Assembly (NCBI GenBank): GCA_034421995.1
Contig: DAOUJY010000073.1
Location: 1-17,367 of the forward strand
Length of the DNA stretch: 17,367 nucleotides
Source of the DNA: Bin87 sp034421995
GTDB lineage: Bacteria > Chloroflexota > Dehalococcoidia > Lucifugimonadales > UBA3495
Reading direction: 5' to 3'
The notes beneath the pieces are model-generated. The model had not been told where the DNA came from. It worked only from the letters and a program-made list of their open reading frames with translations, and did not search any database. Made by a program: the position numbers and the translations under genes. How positions within the stretch are numbered: position 1 is the stretch's first letter; every line of letters begins with the position of its first letter. Below are positions 7,031-15,054 of this stretch, one piece after another.

Positions 7031-7705
7031 CTACTCATGCCCGAACATCAGCCGCCCCACTTCAAATACGAAACCCGGCAAAACGTCCTCGCCGTACAAT
7101 ACCGCCGGGTTCTCCAGTATTTCAATCTCACGACCAGGGCGGAAGATATAAACGCGGCGGTCGATAGGGTCCAGCAGCCAGCCCAAGCGGGCGCCGCCCT
7201 CCATCCATTCCGCCATCTTGGCCAACTGCGGTGTCAGTCGGTCGCTCAGCGAGCGGACTTCCACCACGAAATCGGGTGCGCCGTTGATGGCACCGCGCCG
7301 TTCCTGCTCGGTGCGGTTGTCGAACCGCTCCTGGGTAATCCACGCGGCGTCGGGGCTGAGGCGCGCGCCGCTGGGTAACTGGAACAGAGAGGTTTGGGAA
7401 AAGCTGCGCCCGGTGTTGTTGAACTGCCACATTCCGAGGACAATATTGATTACAGTCTCGCCGAGATTGCTTTCTGAACCGGATGGCGCCATTACGATTA
7501 GTTCTCCCTGGGCGGAAAATTGGAAGTCATAGGGTTCGTTGTCCCGGGACATCTGGCAAAGCTGCTCGTCGAAATCGGGCGCGCTGCCGTCCACTCCCAG
7601 GGCCTTCAGGTTCAGGCGCAGCTCGCTGCCCGAGGCCATGGGCATGTCGGGTTCGTAGTGGAGCTCGGCGGCTTCAGTTGGCTCTTTTGGAGTGGTGGTT
7701 ACCAT
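7031..7705 (-). CDS. Uma2-family restriction-endonuclease-like protein (DUF820)
   Basis: The 224-residue protein matches the Uma2 family of PD-(D/E)XK nuclease-fold proteins, abundant in Cyanobacteria and Chloroflexota. The core motifs are SPDAAWI (Asp119), PDFVVEVRSLSD (146-155, Glu149) and a downstream Lys163, followed by the typical GWLLDP (175-180) and a final YGEDVLPGFVFEVGRL segment. An acidic N-terminal extension of about 25 residues precedes the fold. The start ATG 7705 has only a weak purine-rich site (GCGAGG); Met21 or Met23 are alternatives. It lies 29 bases after the LLM oxidoreductase stop on the same strand. Family members are numerous and often scattered, and their physiological role is not settled, so no specific function is claimed. 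Confidence 0.88.
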   Translation of the reverse strand: MVTTTPKEPTEAAELHYEPDMPMASGSELRLNLKALGVDGSAPDFDEQLCQMSRDNEPYDFQFSAQGELIVMAPSGSESNLGETVINIVLGMWQFNNTGRSFSQTSLFQLPSGARLSPDAAWITQERFDNRTEQERRGAINGAPDFVVEVRSLSDRLTPQLAKMAEWMEGGARLGWLLDPIDRRVYIFRPGREIEILENPAVLYGEDVLPGFVFEVGRLMFGHE

Positions 7706-7734
7706 CTCTCAAACCTCGCAGTGGTGGCCTGCCT

Positions 7735-8643
7735 TTACCCGGTGATAACTTCCTTGAACTCGCGAATGGCGTTGATGTGGGCGTCGGGAGTGGCCAGGTT
7801 GGCCGACATGGTGTTGACGGAAAAGTGGGATGCCCCCATGCCGCGCCACTCCTCGGCTCGCGCCTGCCAGAACTCCGGATCCCCGTCGGAATAGTTGACG
7901 CGGGGTTCCATGCCGATGGCGTCCGGGTCCCGGCCGGCGGCCTCGGCGGCGGCGCGAACTTTGGCGATGGCCGTGGCCGCCTGTGGGTCGTCGGATTGGA
8001 ACTGGGGGAACCAGCCGTCGGCGCAGCGCCCCACTCGGCTCAGCACCCGGTCGGTGGGAATCGGCCCCCGGGCCCGGCTGCCGGCGCCCATCCACAGCGG
8101 TATAGGACGCTGCACGGGCAGTGGGTTGATGCCGGCGTTGGTGACGTTGTGATAGCGCCCGTGGAAGTCAACCACCTCCTGCGTCCACAGCAGGCGCAGC
8201 AGTTCCATCTGCTCCTCGGCACGACGGCCCCGGGTGGTGAAATCCTCGCCCAGCGCCTCGTATTCCACCGGGTTCCAGCCGATGCCCACGCCCAGGCGCA
8301 GCCGGCCGTTGCTGAGCACGTCCACCTCGGCGGCCTGCTTGGCGACCAGCGCGGTCTGCCTCTGGCCGAGGATGACGATGGCGGACACCAGTTCCACGTT
8401 GGTGGTCAGCGCGGCCATATAGCCGAAGACCACGAATATCTCGTGAAACATACTGTCCTTGGTATAGCTGCCCGTCCAGGGCTGATGATGAGCGGTATCC
8501 GCCCCCAGCACGTGGTCATAGGCGATGATGTGAGCGTAACCAAGTTGCTCGGCGGCCTGCACGTAGTCGCGCACCGCAATGGGATCGGAACCGATCTCGG
8601 TTATGGGAAAGACGACGCCAATCTGCATCTGCTGGTCCGGCAT
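7735..8643 (-). CDS. LLM-class flavin/F420-dependent oxidoreductase
   Basis: This 302-residue TIM-barrel protein belongs to the luciferase-like monooxygenase family. Typical segments are IGVVFPITEIGSDP (N-terminus), LGYAHIIAYDHVLG (about 34-47), ILGQRQTALVAKQAAEVDVLS, RLRLGVGIGWNPVEYEALGEDFTTRGRRAEEQ (about 114-145), a PIPLWMGAGSRA strand, and RVGRCADGWFP. Overall it looks like the F420-dependent subgroup common in Actinobacteria and Chloroflexota, though FMN use cannot be excluded. The reaction and substrate cannot be predicted. The start ATG 8643 is supported by AGGAG (complement of 8651-8655) 7 bases upstream. It heads a minus-strand run with the Uma2 and SDR genes. Confidence 0.92.
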   Translation of the reverse strand: MPDQQMQIGVVFPITEIGSDPIAVRDYVQAAEQLGYAHIIAYDHVLGADTAHHQPWTGSYTKDSMFHEIFVVFGYMAALTTNVELVSAIVILGQRQTALVAKQAAEVDVLSNGRLRLGVGIGWNPVEYEALGEDFTTRGRRAEEQMELLRLLWTQEVVDFHGRYHNVTNAGINPLPVQRPIPLWMGAGSRARGPIPTDRVLSRVGRCADGWFPQFQSDDPQAATAIAKVRAAAEAAGRDPDAIGMEPRVNYSDGDPEFWQARAEEWRGMGASHFSVNTMSANLATPDAHINAIREFKEVITG

Positions 8644-8735
8644 GACTGAACTCCTGGTGGCCGATGGTTCGTTGAGGCTGGTGCGATTTTACCGTGCGCA
8701 CAAACACGGGGGCAAACGCAATTGCGGCGCGCACA

Positions 8736-8930
8736 CTACGGCGTCGCCCAAACCAGGTTCCAGATGAGGAAGAACGCGATCACAGCGGCCCAGCCCAGCA
8801 GCAGGGCGATGCGATAGAGCCGGGTGAACCAGGGATGTTCCCAAACGGGCAAACGGCGCTCCCGGGCCCAGTGGGATTCAGCGGCGCCGCCGGCCCAGAC
8901 CCACCGTCCGAATTTTCTCACCAACGCCAT
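8736..8930 (-). CDS. Small single-span membrane protein, unknown
   Basis: A 64-residue protein with a basic, tryptophan-rich N-terminal half (WVWAGGAAESHWARERRLPVWEHPW is the region around 10-35) and one clear C-terminal membrane span of about 22 residues (LYRIALLLGWAAVIAFFLIWNL). The frame can be extended to a GTG at 8951, but that lies in the repeat region. ATG 8930 has TTGGAG about 7 bases upstream, so it is preferred. It sits between aapP and the LLM gene on the same strand. I do not recognise the family. The hydrophobic span, sensible start and lack of a competing frame support a real gene. Confidence 0.55.
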   Translation of the reverse strand: MALVRKFGRWVWAGGAAESHWARERRLPVWEHPWFTRLYRIALLLGWAAVIAFFLIWNLVWATP

Positions 8931-8951
8931 TTTGTCGCTCCAATCACACAC

Positions 8952-8981
8952 CCGTCACTCCGGCGAAAGCCGGAATGACGG
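8952..8981. repeat. Palindromic intergenic repeat, copy 2
   Basis: Bases 8952-8964 pair with 8969-8981 over 13 positions with one C-A mismatch, around a GAAA tetraloop. The right arm GCCGGAATGACGG is identical to that of the copy at 6993-7016. It lies 8 bases past the aapP stop and could also serve as the 3' hairpin of the aap transcript. Confidence 0.8.
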
Positions 8982-8989
8982 CAAGGAGG

Positions 8990-9748
<759 letters not shown>

Positions 9749-9780
9749 GGCTAGCTCCGTTGCGTTGGCGGCGGCTGATG

Positions 9781-10176
9781 TTATTGGCCGTTGTTGCGCA
9801 GGCGACGGCGGCGGGCGACGCGTCCGCCGCGCTCATTTTGCAGTTGTTCCACCATGGCGCGCAGTTCGCGGATTTCCTCGCGCAAGGCGTCGCGCTCCTG
9901 CACGGCGGCATCTCGCTCTTTGGCGACGGCGTCCCGCTCTCTTTCGGCCTCAATCCGGCGTCCCGATTCTTTCCAGTACAGCATTCCGTCCGGTCCTCCT
10001 ACCAAGCCGTTGGCCAGCATCATCGCTCCCAGCATCCGCATCATCAACTTGCCGTCAGTCAATCCGGCCTCTCCGTAGCTGATGATGTACGTGAGCGCGG
10101 CCGTAACCACATCCAGCGTGATGTAGAAACCTACCTCGGAAAGGCGCAGGCCAAGGTGGTCAAAGGGGTTTCGCAT
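9781..10176 (-). CDS. Membrane-plus-coiled-coil protein inside the aap operon, unknown
   Basis: A 131-residue protein not part of the standard Aap transporter. Residues 15-33 and about 45-61 are hydrophobic enough for one or two membrane helices. Residues 70-115 form a strong coiled coil with three consecutive heptads starting ERDA (80, 87, 94) and a fourth starting EIRE (101). A very basic tail (about 117-127, RVARRRRLR) follows. It lies between aapM and aapP, with 49 bases upstream and 32 downstream, in the same orientation, so co-transcription is likely. ATG 10176 has no strong ribosome binding site. It could be an accessory or assembly factor of the transporter, or an insertion unrelated to it. 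I do not recognise the family. Confidence 0.7.
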   Translation of the reverse strand: MRNPFDHLGLRLSEVGFYITLDVVTAALTYIISYGEAGLTDGKLMMRMLGAMMLANGLVGGPDGMLYWKESGRRIEAERERDAVAKERDAAVQERDALREEIRELRAMVEQLQNERGGRVARRRRLRNNGQ

Positions 10177-10225
10177 ATCTGCTCAGGGGCAATTGTATCA
10201 GAAGCCCTCCCGCGCACGAATGCGG

Positions 10226-11491
10226 CTAACGCTCGCCAACCCCCAGGTGTCGCTCAATGCGGCCGCTCACGTAGGACATTCCGTAGCAGAATATCCAGAA
10301 CACCAGGGCCAGAAATATGAGCACTTCCGGCACATCGTCTAGGTACGGAAGCATACCGTTCTCAACGTAAGTCGTGGCGAACTTGCGGCTGAGTTCCACT
10401 ATGTCCAGCATTCCGATGATGTACACCAGGCTGGTGTCCTTGAACAGCGCGATGAACTGTCCTACGATGGCCGGTATCACGTTGCGGATGGCCTGGGGCA
10501 GCGAGATGAGCATGGTGGTCTGCCAGCCGGGCAGTCCCAGGGCCCGGGCCGCCTCGGCCTGGCCGGGGTGCAGCGCTTGCAATCCGCCGCGGATGTTTTC
10601 CGCCATGTAGGCTGCGCTAAACAAGGTGATAATGATGGCGGCGCGCAGCAGGAAGTTGAGCGGGAAGTTTTCGGGGAAGGCCAACGGCACCAGCACCTGC
10701 GACATGAACAGCAGGGTTATCAGGGGAACCCCGCGGAAGACCTCAATGAATACCACGCACAGCAGTTTGACCACCGGCAGCCGGCTGCGCCGTCCTAGGG
10801 CCAGAGCAATTCCGATGGGGAAACTGACCACAATGCCCGACACCGCCAGCAGCAGGTTCAGCATCAACCCGCCCCAATGCAGCACCGAGACCGGCTGCAG
10901 GCCGGGCACGCCGGGAAGGCCGCGCAGCAGCGCCAGAGTCAGCAAGAATGCCGCTACCCCCAACACGGCAATCCAACGCGCCGTGCCCAGCGGAGTGAAC
11001 CGCGCGATGGCCCAACCCGCCAGCAGTGAAGGCACGTTGGCCAGCAGCAGCAGGCGCACGTCCCACCCCATTCGCTCCAGGCTGTAGGGAAGGAACGCGA
11101 ATAGCGCAACCGCCACCGTGACGATGATGGCAATGCGCTTGGTCAAGCCGCCGCCGGCGACCGCCCAAGCCATACCCAGCAGCAACGTGACCATCATCAG
11201 CGCCACCTGGGGTCTCCAGAAACAGTTCTGACCGGGACATCCCGTTTCCGTGTTGTACTGGCCGATGAGTAGTAGGCCGCCCAGAGTCGAGACCACCGTG
11301 AAGTCGGCGTCCAGCAACAACCATTTCAAGCCCTGCCAGACCACCACAACCACCAATGCGCCGACCAGCGCGGTTAGGGCGCCGTTGTACCAGGTGCTGA
11401 ACAGGTTGGCCCGCGCCCATCCGGCGATGCCGGTTTCGGAGCGGGGCGGCGGCAGCGCCGACATAGCGGCCGGTTCGGTGGCGGTAGTCAC
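10226..11491 (-). CDS. aapM: General L-amino-acid ABC transporter, permease (AapM-like)
   Basis: An integral membrane subunit of the amino-acid importer, 421 residues. A hydrophobic N-terminal part (spans about 37-60, 66-77, 95-115, 118-135, 147-163, 171-190) precedes the conserved HisM/GlnP-type permease core from about residue 205. The core includes the EAA loop (EAARALGLPGWQTT, from Glu313), which docks onto AapP. The FIEVFRGVPLITLLFM and GMLDIVEL segments are diagnostic of the polar-amino-acid permease family. The start is GTG 11491, supported by GGAGG 8 bases upstream that overlaps the end of aapQ. The aapQ stop lies only 3 bases before this GTG, implying translational coupling. Confidence 0.92.
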   Translation of the reverse strand: MTTATEPAAMSALPPPRSETGIAGWARANLFSTWYNGALTALVGALVVVVVWQGLKWLLLDADFTVVSTLGGLLLIGQYNTETGCPGQNCFWRPQVALMMVTLLLGMAWAVAGGGLTKRIAIIVTVAVALFAFLPYSLERMGWDVRLLLLANVPSLLAGWAIARFTPLGTARWIAVLGVAAFLLTLALLRGLPGVPGLQPVSVLHWGGLMLNLLLAVSGIVVSFPIGIALALGRRSRLPVVKLLCVVFIEVFRGVPLITLLFMSQVLVPLAFPENFPLNFLLRAAIIITLFSAAYMAENIRGGLQALHPGQAEAARALGLPGWQTTMLISLPQAIRNVIPAIVGQFIALFKDTSLVYIIGMLDIVELSRKFATTYVENGMLPYLDDVPEVLIFLALVFWIFCYGMSYVSGRIERHLGVGER

Positions 11492-11494
11492 GGG

Positions 11495-12712
11495 TCAGCC
11501 TCCGGCAATCCGGATGCGGCGGTTGTAGAGGTTGCCGATCAACGAGTAGGTAAGGCTCATGGCCAGGTAGGCGGCCATGAGCAAGATGAAAATGGAGATG
11601 GCCGGGGCGGTTTGCGTCATGGTCTTGGCAACGTTGGTCAGGTCGGCGAAACCGATGGCTCCGGCCAGGCTGCTGTTCTTGGTGAGGTTGAGGAACTGGC
11701 TGATGAGGGGCGGGATGATGACCCGCAGTGCCTGGGGGAAGGTGACCTGGCGCAACGTTCCCATAGGCGAAAGGCCCAGGGCCCGGGCCGCTTCAATCTG
11801 CCCCCGGCCCACGGACTGGATGCCAGCCCGGACGATCTCGGCGATGAACGACGAAGTGTACATCACCAACCCGATGAGCAGGGCCAGCAGACCGCCGGAC
11901 ATGGTGAAACCGCCGGATATACGTCCGAACGTTCCCTGCGGAGCCGGTTGTGAAACAACGAACGGCGCTCCGGCAACGGCACTGATCGCCAGCCACGCCG
12001 CCAGTCCTATGCCGATGGCCGCCGCAATCCCCACCGCCACCGGGTACGTAGTCCTCCCCGTGGCTATTTCGCGGTCAGTCAACCGCCGGTGAGCCGTCGT
12101 CCCGGCGACGATTCCCGCCACCGCCACCGCCAGCCAGGCCAGGGCCAACGTCCATCCGTCCGGGAAAGCAAAAGGTATGGATATGCCGGCATTGTTCACG
12201 AACAGCGAATTGGCAATCACGTACCCCTCTCGCACCGGCGGCAGCGCCAGCACGATGTAGAACCAGAAGTACAACTGAATCAGCAGCGGCACGTTACGGA
12301 AGAATTCGATATAGGCCAGCGCCAATTTGGCCACCAGCCAGTTGCCCGACAGTCGCGCCACGCCGACAAAGATGCCCAGCAGCGTGGCCAGGATTACTCC
12401 GACTATGGAAACGACAATGGTGTTGACCGCGGCGACGCCGAAAGCGTAGAGGAACGTGTCCGACGTCTCGTCGTAGGGCAGAAAATGCTGCCCGATGGGG
12501 ATCAGGGAAGCCCGTTCCAGGAAGCTGAACCCGTAGGGAATTTCCCGGTCCTCAATTGCGTTGGCGATGTTGAAGAAGAACCAGGCAACCAAGAACACCA
12601 CCAGAAAACCCGACGCAATCTGCGCGGCCCACTGGATTGCCTGAGCGTGCCGCCAGACGGGAATGCCCTGGTAGGTGAGTATGCGGGGTAATGTCGTGTT
12701 GGTATTCAACAT
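11495..12712 (-). CDS. aapQ: General L-amino-acid ABC transporter, permease (AapQ-like)
   Basis: The partner permease, 405 residues. It has an N-terminal span (about 33-52), a periplasmic-side loop rich in charged residues, and the conserved permease core from about 92 (VNTIVVSIVGVILATLLG, AYIEFFRNVPLLIQLYFWFY). A large insertion with two extra spans (about 187-250) is typical of AapQ. The EAA loop is EAARALGLSPMGTLRQ (from Glu308), and KNSSLAGAIGFADL follows. Order and length match the AapQ-AapM pair of the rhizobial general amino-acid permease, whose substrates include a broad range of L-amino acids. The ATG at 12712 has only a weak ribosome binding site. A stem-loop separates it from aapJ. 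Confidence 0.92.
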   Translation of the reverse strand: MLNTNTTLPRILTYQGIPVWRHAQAIQWAAQIASGFLVVFLVAWFFFNIANAIEDREIPYGFSFLERASLIPIGQHFLPYDETSDTFLYAFGVAAVNTIVVSIVGVILATLLGIFVGVARLSGNWLVAKLALAYIEFFRNVPLLIQLYFWFYIVLALPPVREGYVIANSLFVNNAGISIPFAFPDGWTLALAWLAVAVAGIVAGTTAHRRLTDREIATGRTTYPVAVGIAAAIGIGLAAWLAISAVAGAPFVVSQPAPQGTFGRISGGFTMSGGLLALLIGLVMYTSSFIAEIVRAGIQSVGRGQIEAARALGLSPMGTLRQVTFPQALRVIIPPLISQFLNLTKNSSLAGAIGFADLTNVAKTMTQTAPAISIFILLMAAYLAMSLTYSLIGNLYNRRIRIAGG

Positions 12713-12767
12713 TTCTAGCCAACGTTGCTCGACATTCTAACGCATCGCACGCGCTGCAAACACTCAA

Positions 12768-12794
12768 CAGGGGCGGGTTTCAAGCCCGCCCCTG
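12768..12794. terminator. Stem-loop between aapJ and aapQ (attenuating or mRNA-stabilising)
   Basis: A perfect 10-pair GC-rich stem (12768-12777 with 12785-12794) closes on a 7-base loop, 28 bases past the aapJ stop. On the minus strand it is not followed by a strong T-run. In binding-protein-dependent operons such structures after the binding-protein gene often cause partial termination or protect the 5' message, giving excess binding protein. The stem is seen; the role is inferred from that precedent. Confidence 0.65.
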
Positions 12795-12822
12795 CATGAT
12801 TGAACTGCCGGCTAGCTTTGTT

Positions 12823-14076
12823 TTAGCGCAGCGGAGCCGCGTAAATCTGTCCGCCCTTGGGGCAGTCGTCGCAGGGAGCGTCGGCCCACAGAGCGTTGCG
12901 CCCGCCTTCACGCGGCAGGTTGACGCCGCTCGGCCCCAGGTTGCGGTCGTAGATCTCGCCGTAGTTGCCCACGGCCCTGATGACGTCCTGAGCGGCGGTG
13001 TTGCTGAGGCCCAGAGGTTCCTGGCCGTAGGAGTTTTCGACAAAGCCCAGCAGGCGGTCCACCTTGGTGTCATCGGTGGCGGCGGACGGCAGGTTGGACG
13101 AGCTTATGCCGTAGGCCTCGGCGTAAATCAGAATGGACATCACGGTCTTCACGATGTCGAACCACTGGTCGTCGCCGTGGGGAACCACCGGGCCCAGGGG
13201 CTCTTCGGATATGGTCTCCGGCAGTATGACGTGGTCGTCGCGGTTGGCCAGGGACGTGCCCAGGGCCGCCAGCTGCGAGCGGTCGTTGGTGAAGGCGTCG
13301 CACTGCCCGCTCTCGTAAGCGGCAACCACCGCGGCGGTGTCCTCAAAGGTCAGCGCTTCGATGTGCAAATCGTTCTGGGCGGAGAAGTCGGCCAGGTTGA
13401 GCTCGGTGGTGGTGCCCTGGGTCACGCAGACCGCGGCATCATGGAGTTCCAGCGCGCTGCTGATTCCCAGGGACTTGTTAACCATGAAGCCCTGACCATC
13501 GTAGAACATGGTCTGGGCGTAGTTGCCCCACTGGGCGTCCCTAGAGGTAGTCCAGGTGACGGTGCGGACCAGCATATCGACCTCGCCGGACTGGATGGTG
13601 GGCCCGCGCTCGGCGGCGGTGATCAGGCGAATTTCGATGGCGGAAGGATCGCCCAACACGGCGGCGGCAAGGGCGCGGCACAGGTCAATGTCGAAACCGA
13701 CGTTGTTGCCGGCAGCGTCCAAGAATCCGTAGCCGGGAACGTCGTTGCGGCTGGCGCAGATGACATGACCCCGGTCGCGGACGGTCTGCAAGCGGTTGCC
13801 GGCCTGCACGGCTTCGGTAGGCTGGGGAGCGGACATGGCTTCGGTGGGCGTCGCTGCGGGCATGGCGGTGGGCGCGCTGGGAGCTGCGGCTCCCCCGGCG
13901 GGGGCGGTAGCGGCCGGCGCAGGGGGCGCTTCGGTGGCTGGCATGGCGGCGGCAGTGGGCTGCGTGCCGCCGGTGGCCGGCGCAGCGGGCGCCGGAGTTT
14001 CCTGGCCACAGGCGAGCAGCGCCACCATGGCTGCCAGCATGGTCATGCCGGCGATGTACTTGAAATACTTGGTCAT
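12823..14076 (-). CDS. aapJ: Amino-acid ABC transporter substrate-binding lipoprotein (AapJ/BztA-like)
   Basis: An extracytoplasmic receptor that binds L-amino acids and delivers them to AapQM; 417 residues. It has a lipoprotein signal with lipobox LLAC (Cys23), then an Ala/Pro/Thr linker of about 65 residues, then the type-3 solute-binding fold. Family hallmarks are RGHVICASRNDVPGYGFLDAAGNNVGFDIDLCRALAAAVLG, a VDMLVRTVTWTTSRD segment, VCVTQGTTTELNLADF, QCDAFTNDRSQLAAL, and the GQEPLGLSNTAAQDVIRAVGNYGEIYDRNLG end. A CDDC motif (402-405) near the C-terminus is unusual. AGGAGG lies 9 bases before ATG 14076; an adjacent in-frame TTG (14079) is the only nearby alternative. It is the first gene of the aap operon. 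Confidence 0.94.
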   Translation of the reverse strand: MTKYFKYIAGMTMLAAMVALLACGQETPAPAAPATGGTQPTAAAMPATEAPPAPAATAPAGGAAAPSAPTAMPAATPTEAMSAPQPTEAVQAGNRLQTVRDRGHVICASRNDVPGYGFLDAAGNNVGFDIDLCRALAAAVLGDPSAIEIRLITAAERGPTIQSGEVDMLVRTVTWTTSRDAQWGNYAQTMFYDGQGFMVNKSLGISSALELHDAAVCVTQGTTTELNLADFSAQNDLHIEALTFEDTAAVVAAYESGQCDAFTNDRSQLAALGTSLANRDDHVILPETISEEPLGPVVPHGDDQWFDIVKTVMSILIYAEAYGISSSNLPSAATDDTKVDRLLGFVENSYGQEPLGLSNTAAQDVIRAVGNYGEIYDRNLGPSGVNLPREGGRNALWADAPCDDCPKGGQIYAAPLR

Positions 14077-14133
14077 CAACTATTTCCTCCTATGGTTGTT
14101 ACGCGCTCTATGGCCGGCGCAATATTCACCGCC

Positions 14134-14163
14134 ATGATAAATCAGGCCGGCCCATTTGGACAA
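14134..14163 (-). promoter_or_regulatory. Candidate promoter of the aap operon
   Basis: On the minus strand TTGTCC (complement of 14158-14163, 4/6 to the -35 consensus) is followed after 18 bases by TATCAT (complement of 14134-14139, 5/6 to the -10). Initiation near 14127 would leave a leader of about 50 bases before the aapJ start. The 144-base gap is the only sizeable non-coding stretch upstream of the operon. Confidence 0.4.
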
Positions 14164-14220
14164 TGATACGCGCTGACCGGATTACAGGATTGCCGGATTT
14201 GTCGGACGCGCCGGCCGCCG

Positions 14221-15006
14221 TCAGTCAAACGCCCACAGAGTCAGAGCCGTCTCACCGAAAATCTTCGCCAGGTCCGGCCCGGGACACCAGGACTCCATCT
14301 GCTCCCATGTATAGCGCAGGGAGTTTCGATAGCCCTCCCGGTTGGTGACGCGGGGCCAGTCGGAACCCCAGATCATGCGCTCCGGACCGAAGGCGTCGTA
14401 GGCCATCCGCACGTAGGGCGGTATGTTGCGGTAGGGGAACGGCGGCTCGCTGATCTCGCCCATGCCGTGAATCTTCATTACGGTATTGGGAAAGCGAGCC
14501 AGGGTGAGGGCCTGCCGGAATACGTCGTCGGACGGCATCGCCGGGGCGCCTATGGCGTGGATGCCCATGCCGGCCAGGTGTTCGATGATCACGGTCAAGT
14601 TGGGCAGTTCTTCCACCAGGGCAGCGAATTCCGGCGCTGCGAAATCCTCGGCGGGGCCGCCCACGCTCACCGACATACCCAGGCTGGCGGCGGCCCGCCA
14701 GATGGCCAATGGGTCCCGGCCCGGTGAGCGGTGAAAGTTGCGGATGCGCAGCGTCTCGGCGCCGGCCAGGTGGAGGCCCTCCAGCGTGTCGGGAGCCGCC
14801 GGGTCGTCCACGTCCACGCGGCACACCACAGCCAACCGGCCCGGGAAACGCTGCCGGCATTCCAGCACGTAGGAGTTGTCCAGCGTGGCGGTGGACTGCA
14901 CCAGCACCGTCTTGGCGACGCCGTTCAGCTCCATCTGGGCCAGCAGCATCTCCACCGGCTCATAGTGGTTGCGGCCAATGTGGACGTGGGTATCGACGAT
15001 GGGCAT
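14221..15006 (-). CDS. Amidohydrolase family 2 (ACMSD-like) metal-dependent hydrolase
   Basis: A 261-residue TIM-barrel metal enzyme. The N-terminal DTHVH motif (His7, His9), a histidine in IIEHLAG (His143), His180 in MKIHG and Asp216 in WGSDWPR are the expected metal ligands and catalytic residues. Family reactions include hydrolysis of lactones (such as 2-pyrone-4,6-dicarboxylate) and non-oxidative decarboxylation of aromatic acids (ACMSD, gamma-resorcylate). Which applies here cannot be told. The frame reaches TTG 15009, but ATG 15006 is the natural start, with a weak AGGG site upstream. It follows the small tail-anchored gene on the same strand and lies near the divergent Rieske oxygenase, which fits a catabolic role. 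Confidence 0.9.
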   Translation of the reverse strand: MPIVDTHVHIGRNHYEPVEMLLAQMELNGVAKTVLVQSTATLDNSYVLECRQRFPGRLAVVCRVDVDDPAAPDTLEGLHLAGAETLRIRNFHRSPGRDPLAIWRAAASLGMSVSVGGPAEDFAAPEFAALVEELPNLTVIIEHLAGMGIHAIGAPAMPSDDVFRQALTLARFPNTVMKIHGMGEISEPPFPYRNIPPYVRMAYDAFGPERMIWGSDWPRVTNREGYRNSLRYTWEQMESWCPGPDLAKIFGETALTLWAFD

Positions 15007-15054
15007 CAAGATAATCCCTGCGGCGCGGAGTGGCGAGCAATAGCCAGTGTCCGG

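Noticed and set aside
7483..8649. A 388-codon plus-strand frame over the LLM and Uma2 genes
   Set aside because: It is a shadow of two clearly recognisable minus-strand genes and crosses their junction without a domain of its own.
12691..14166. A 491-codon plus-strand open frame, longer than the gene it opposes
   Set aside because: It is antisense to aapJ, whose product has a lipobox and full solute-binding-protein signatures. The translated frame is Gly/Val/His-rich with no recognisable domain, as expected from GC-rich antisense DNA.
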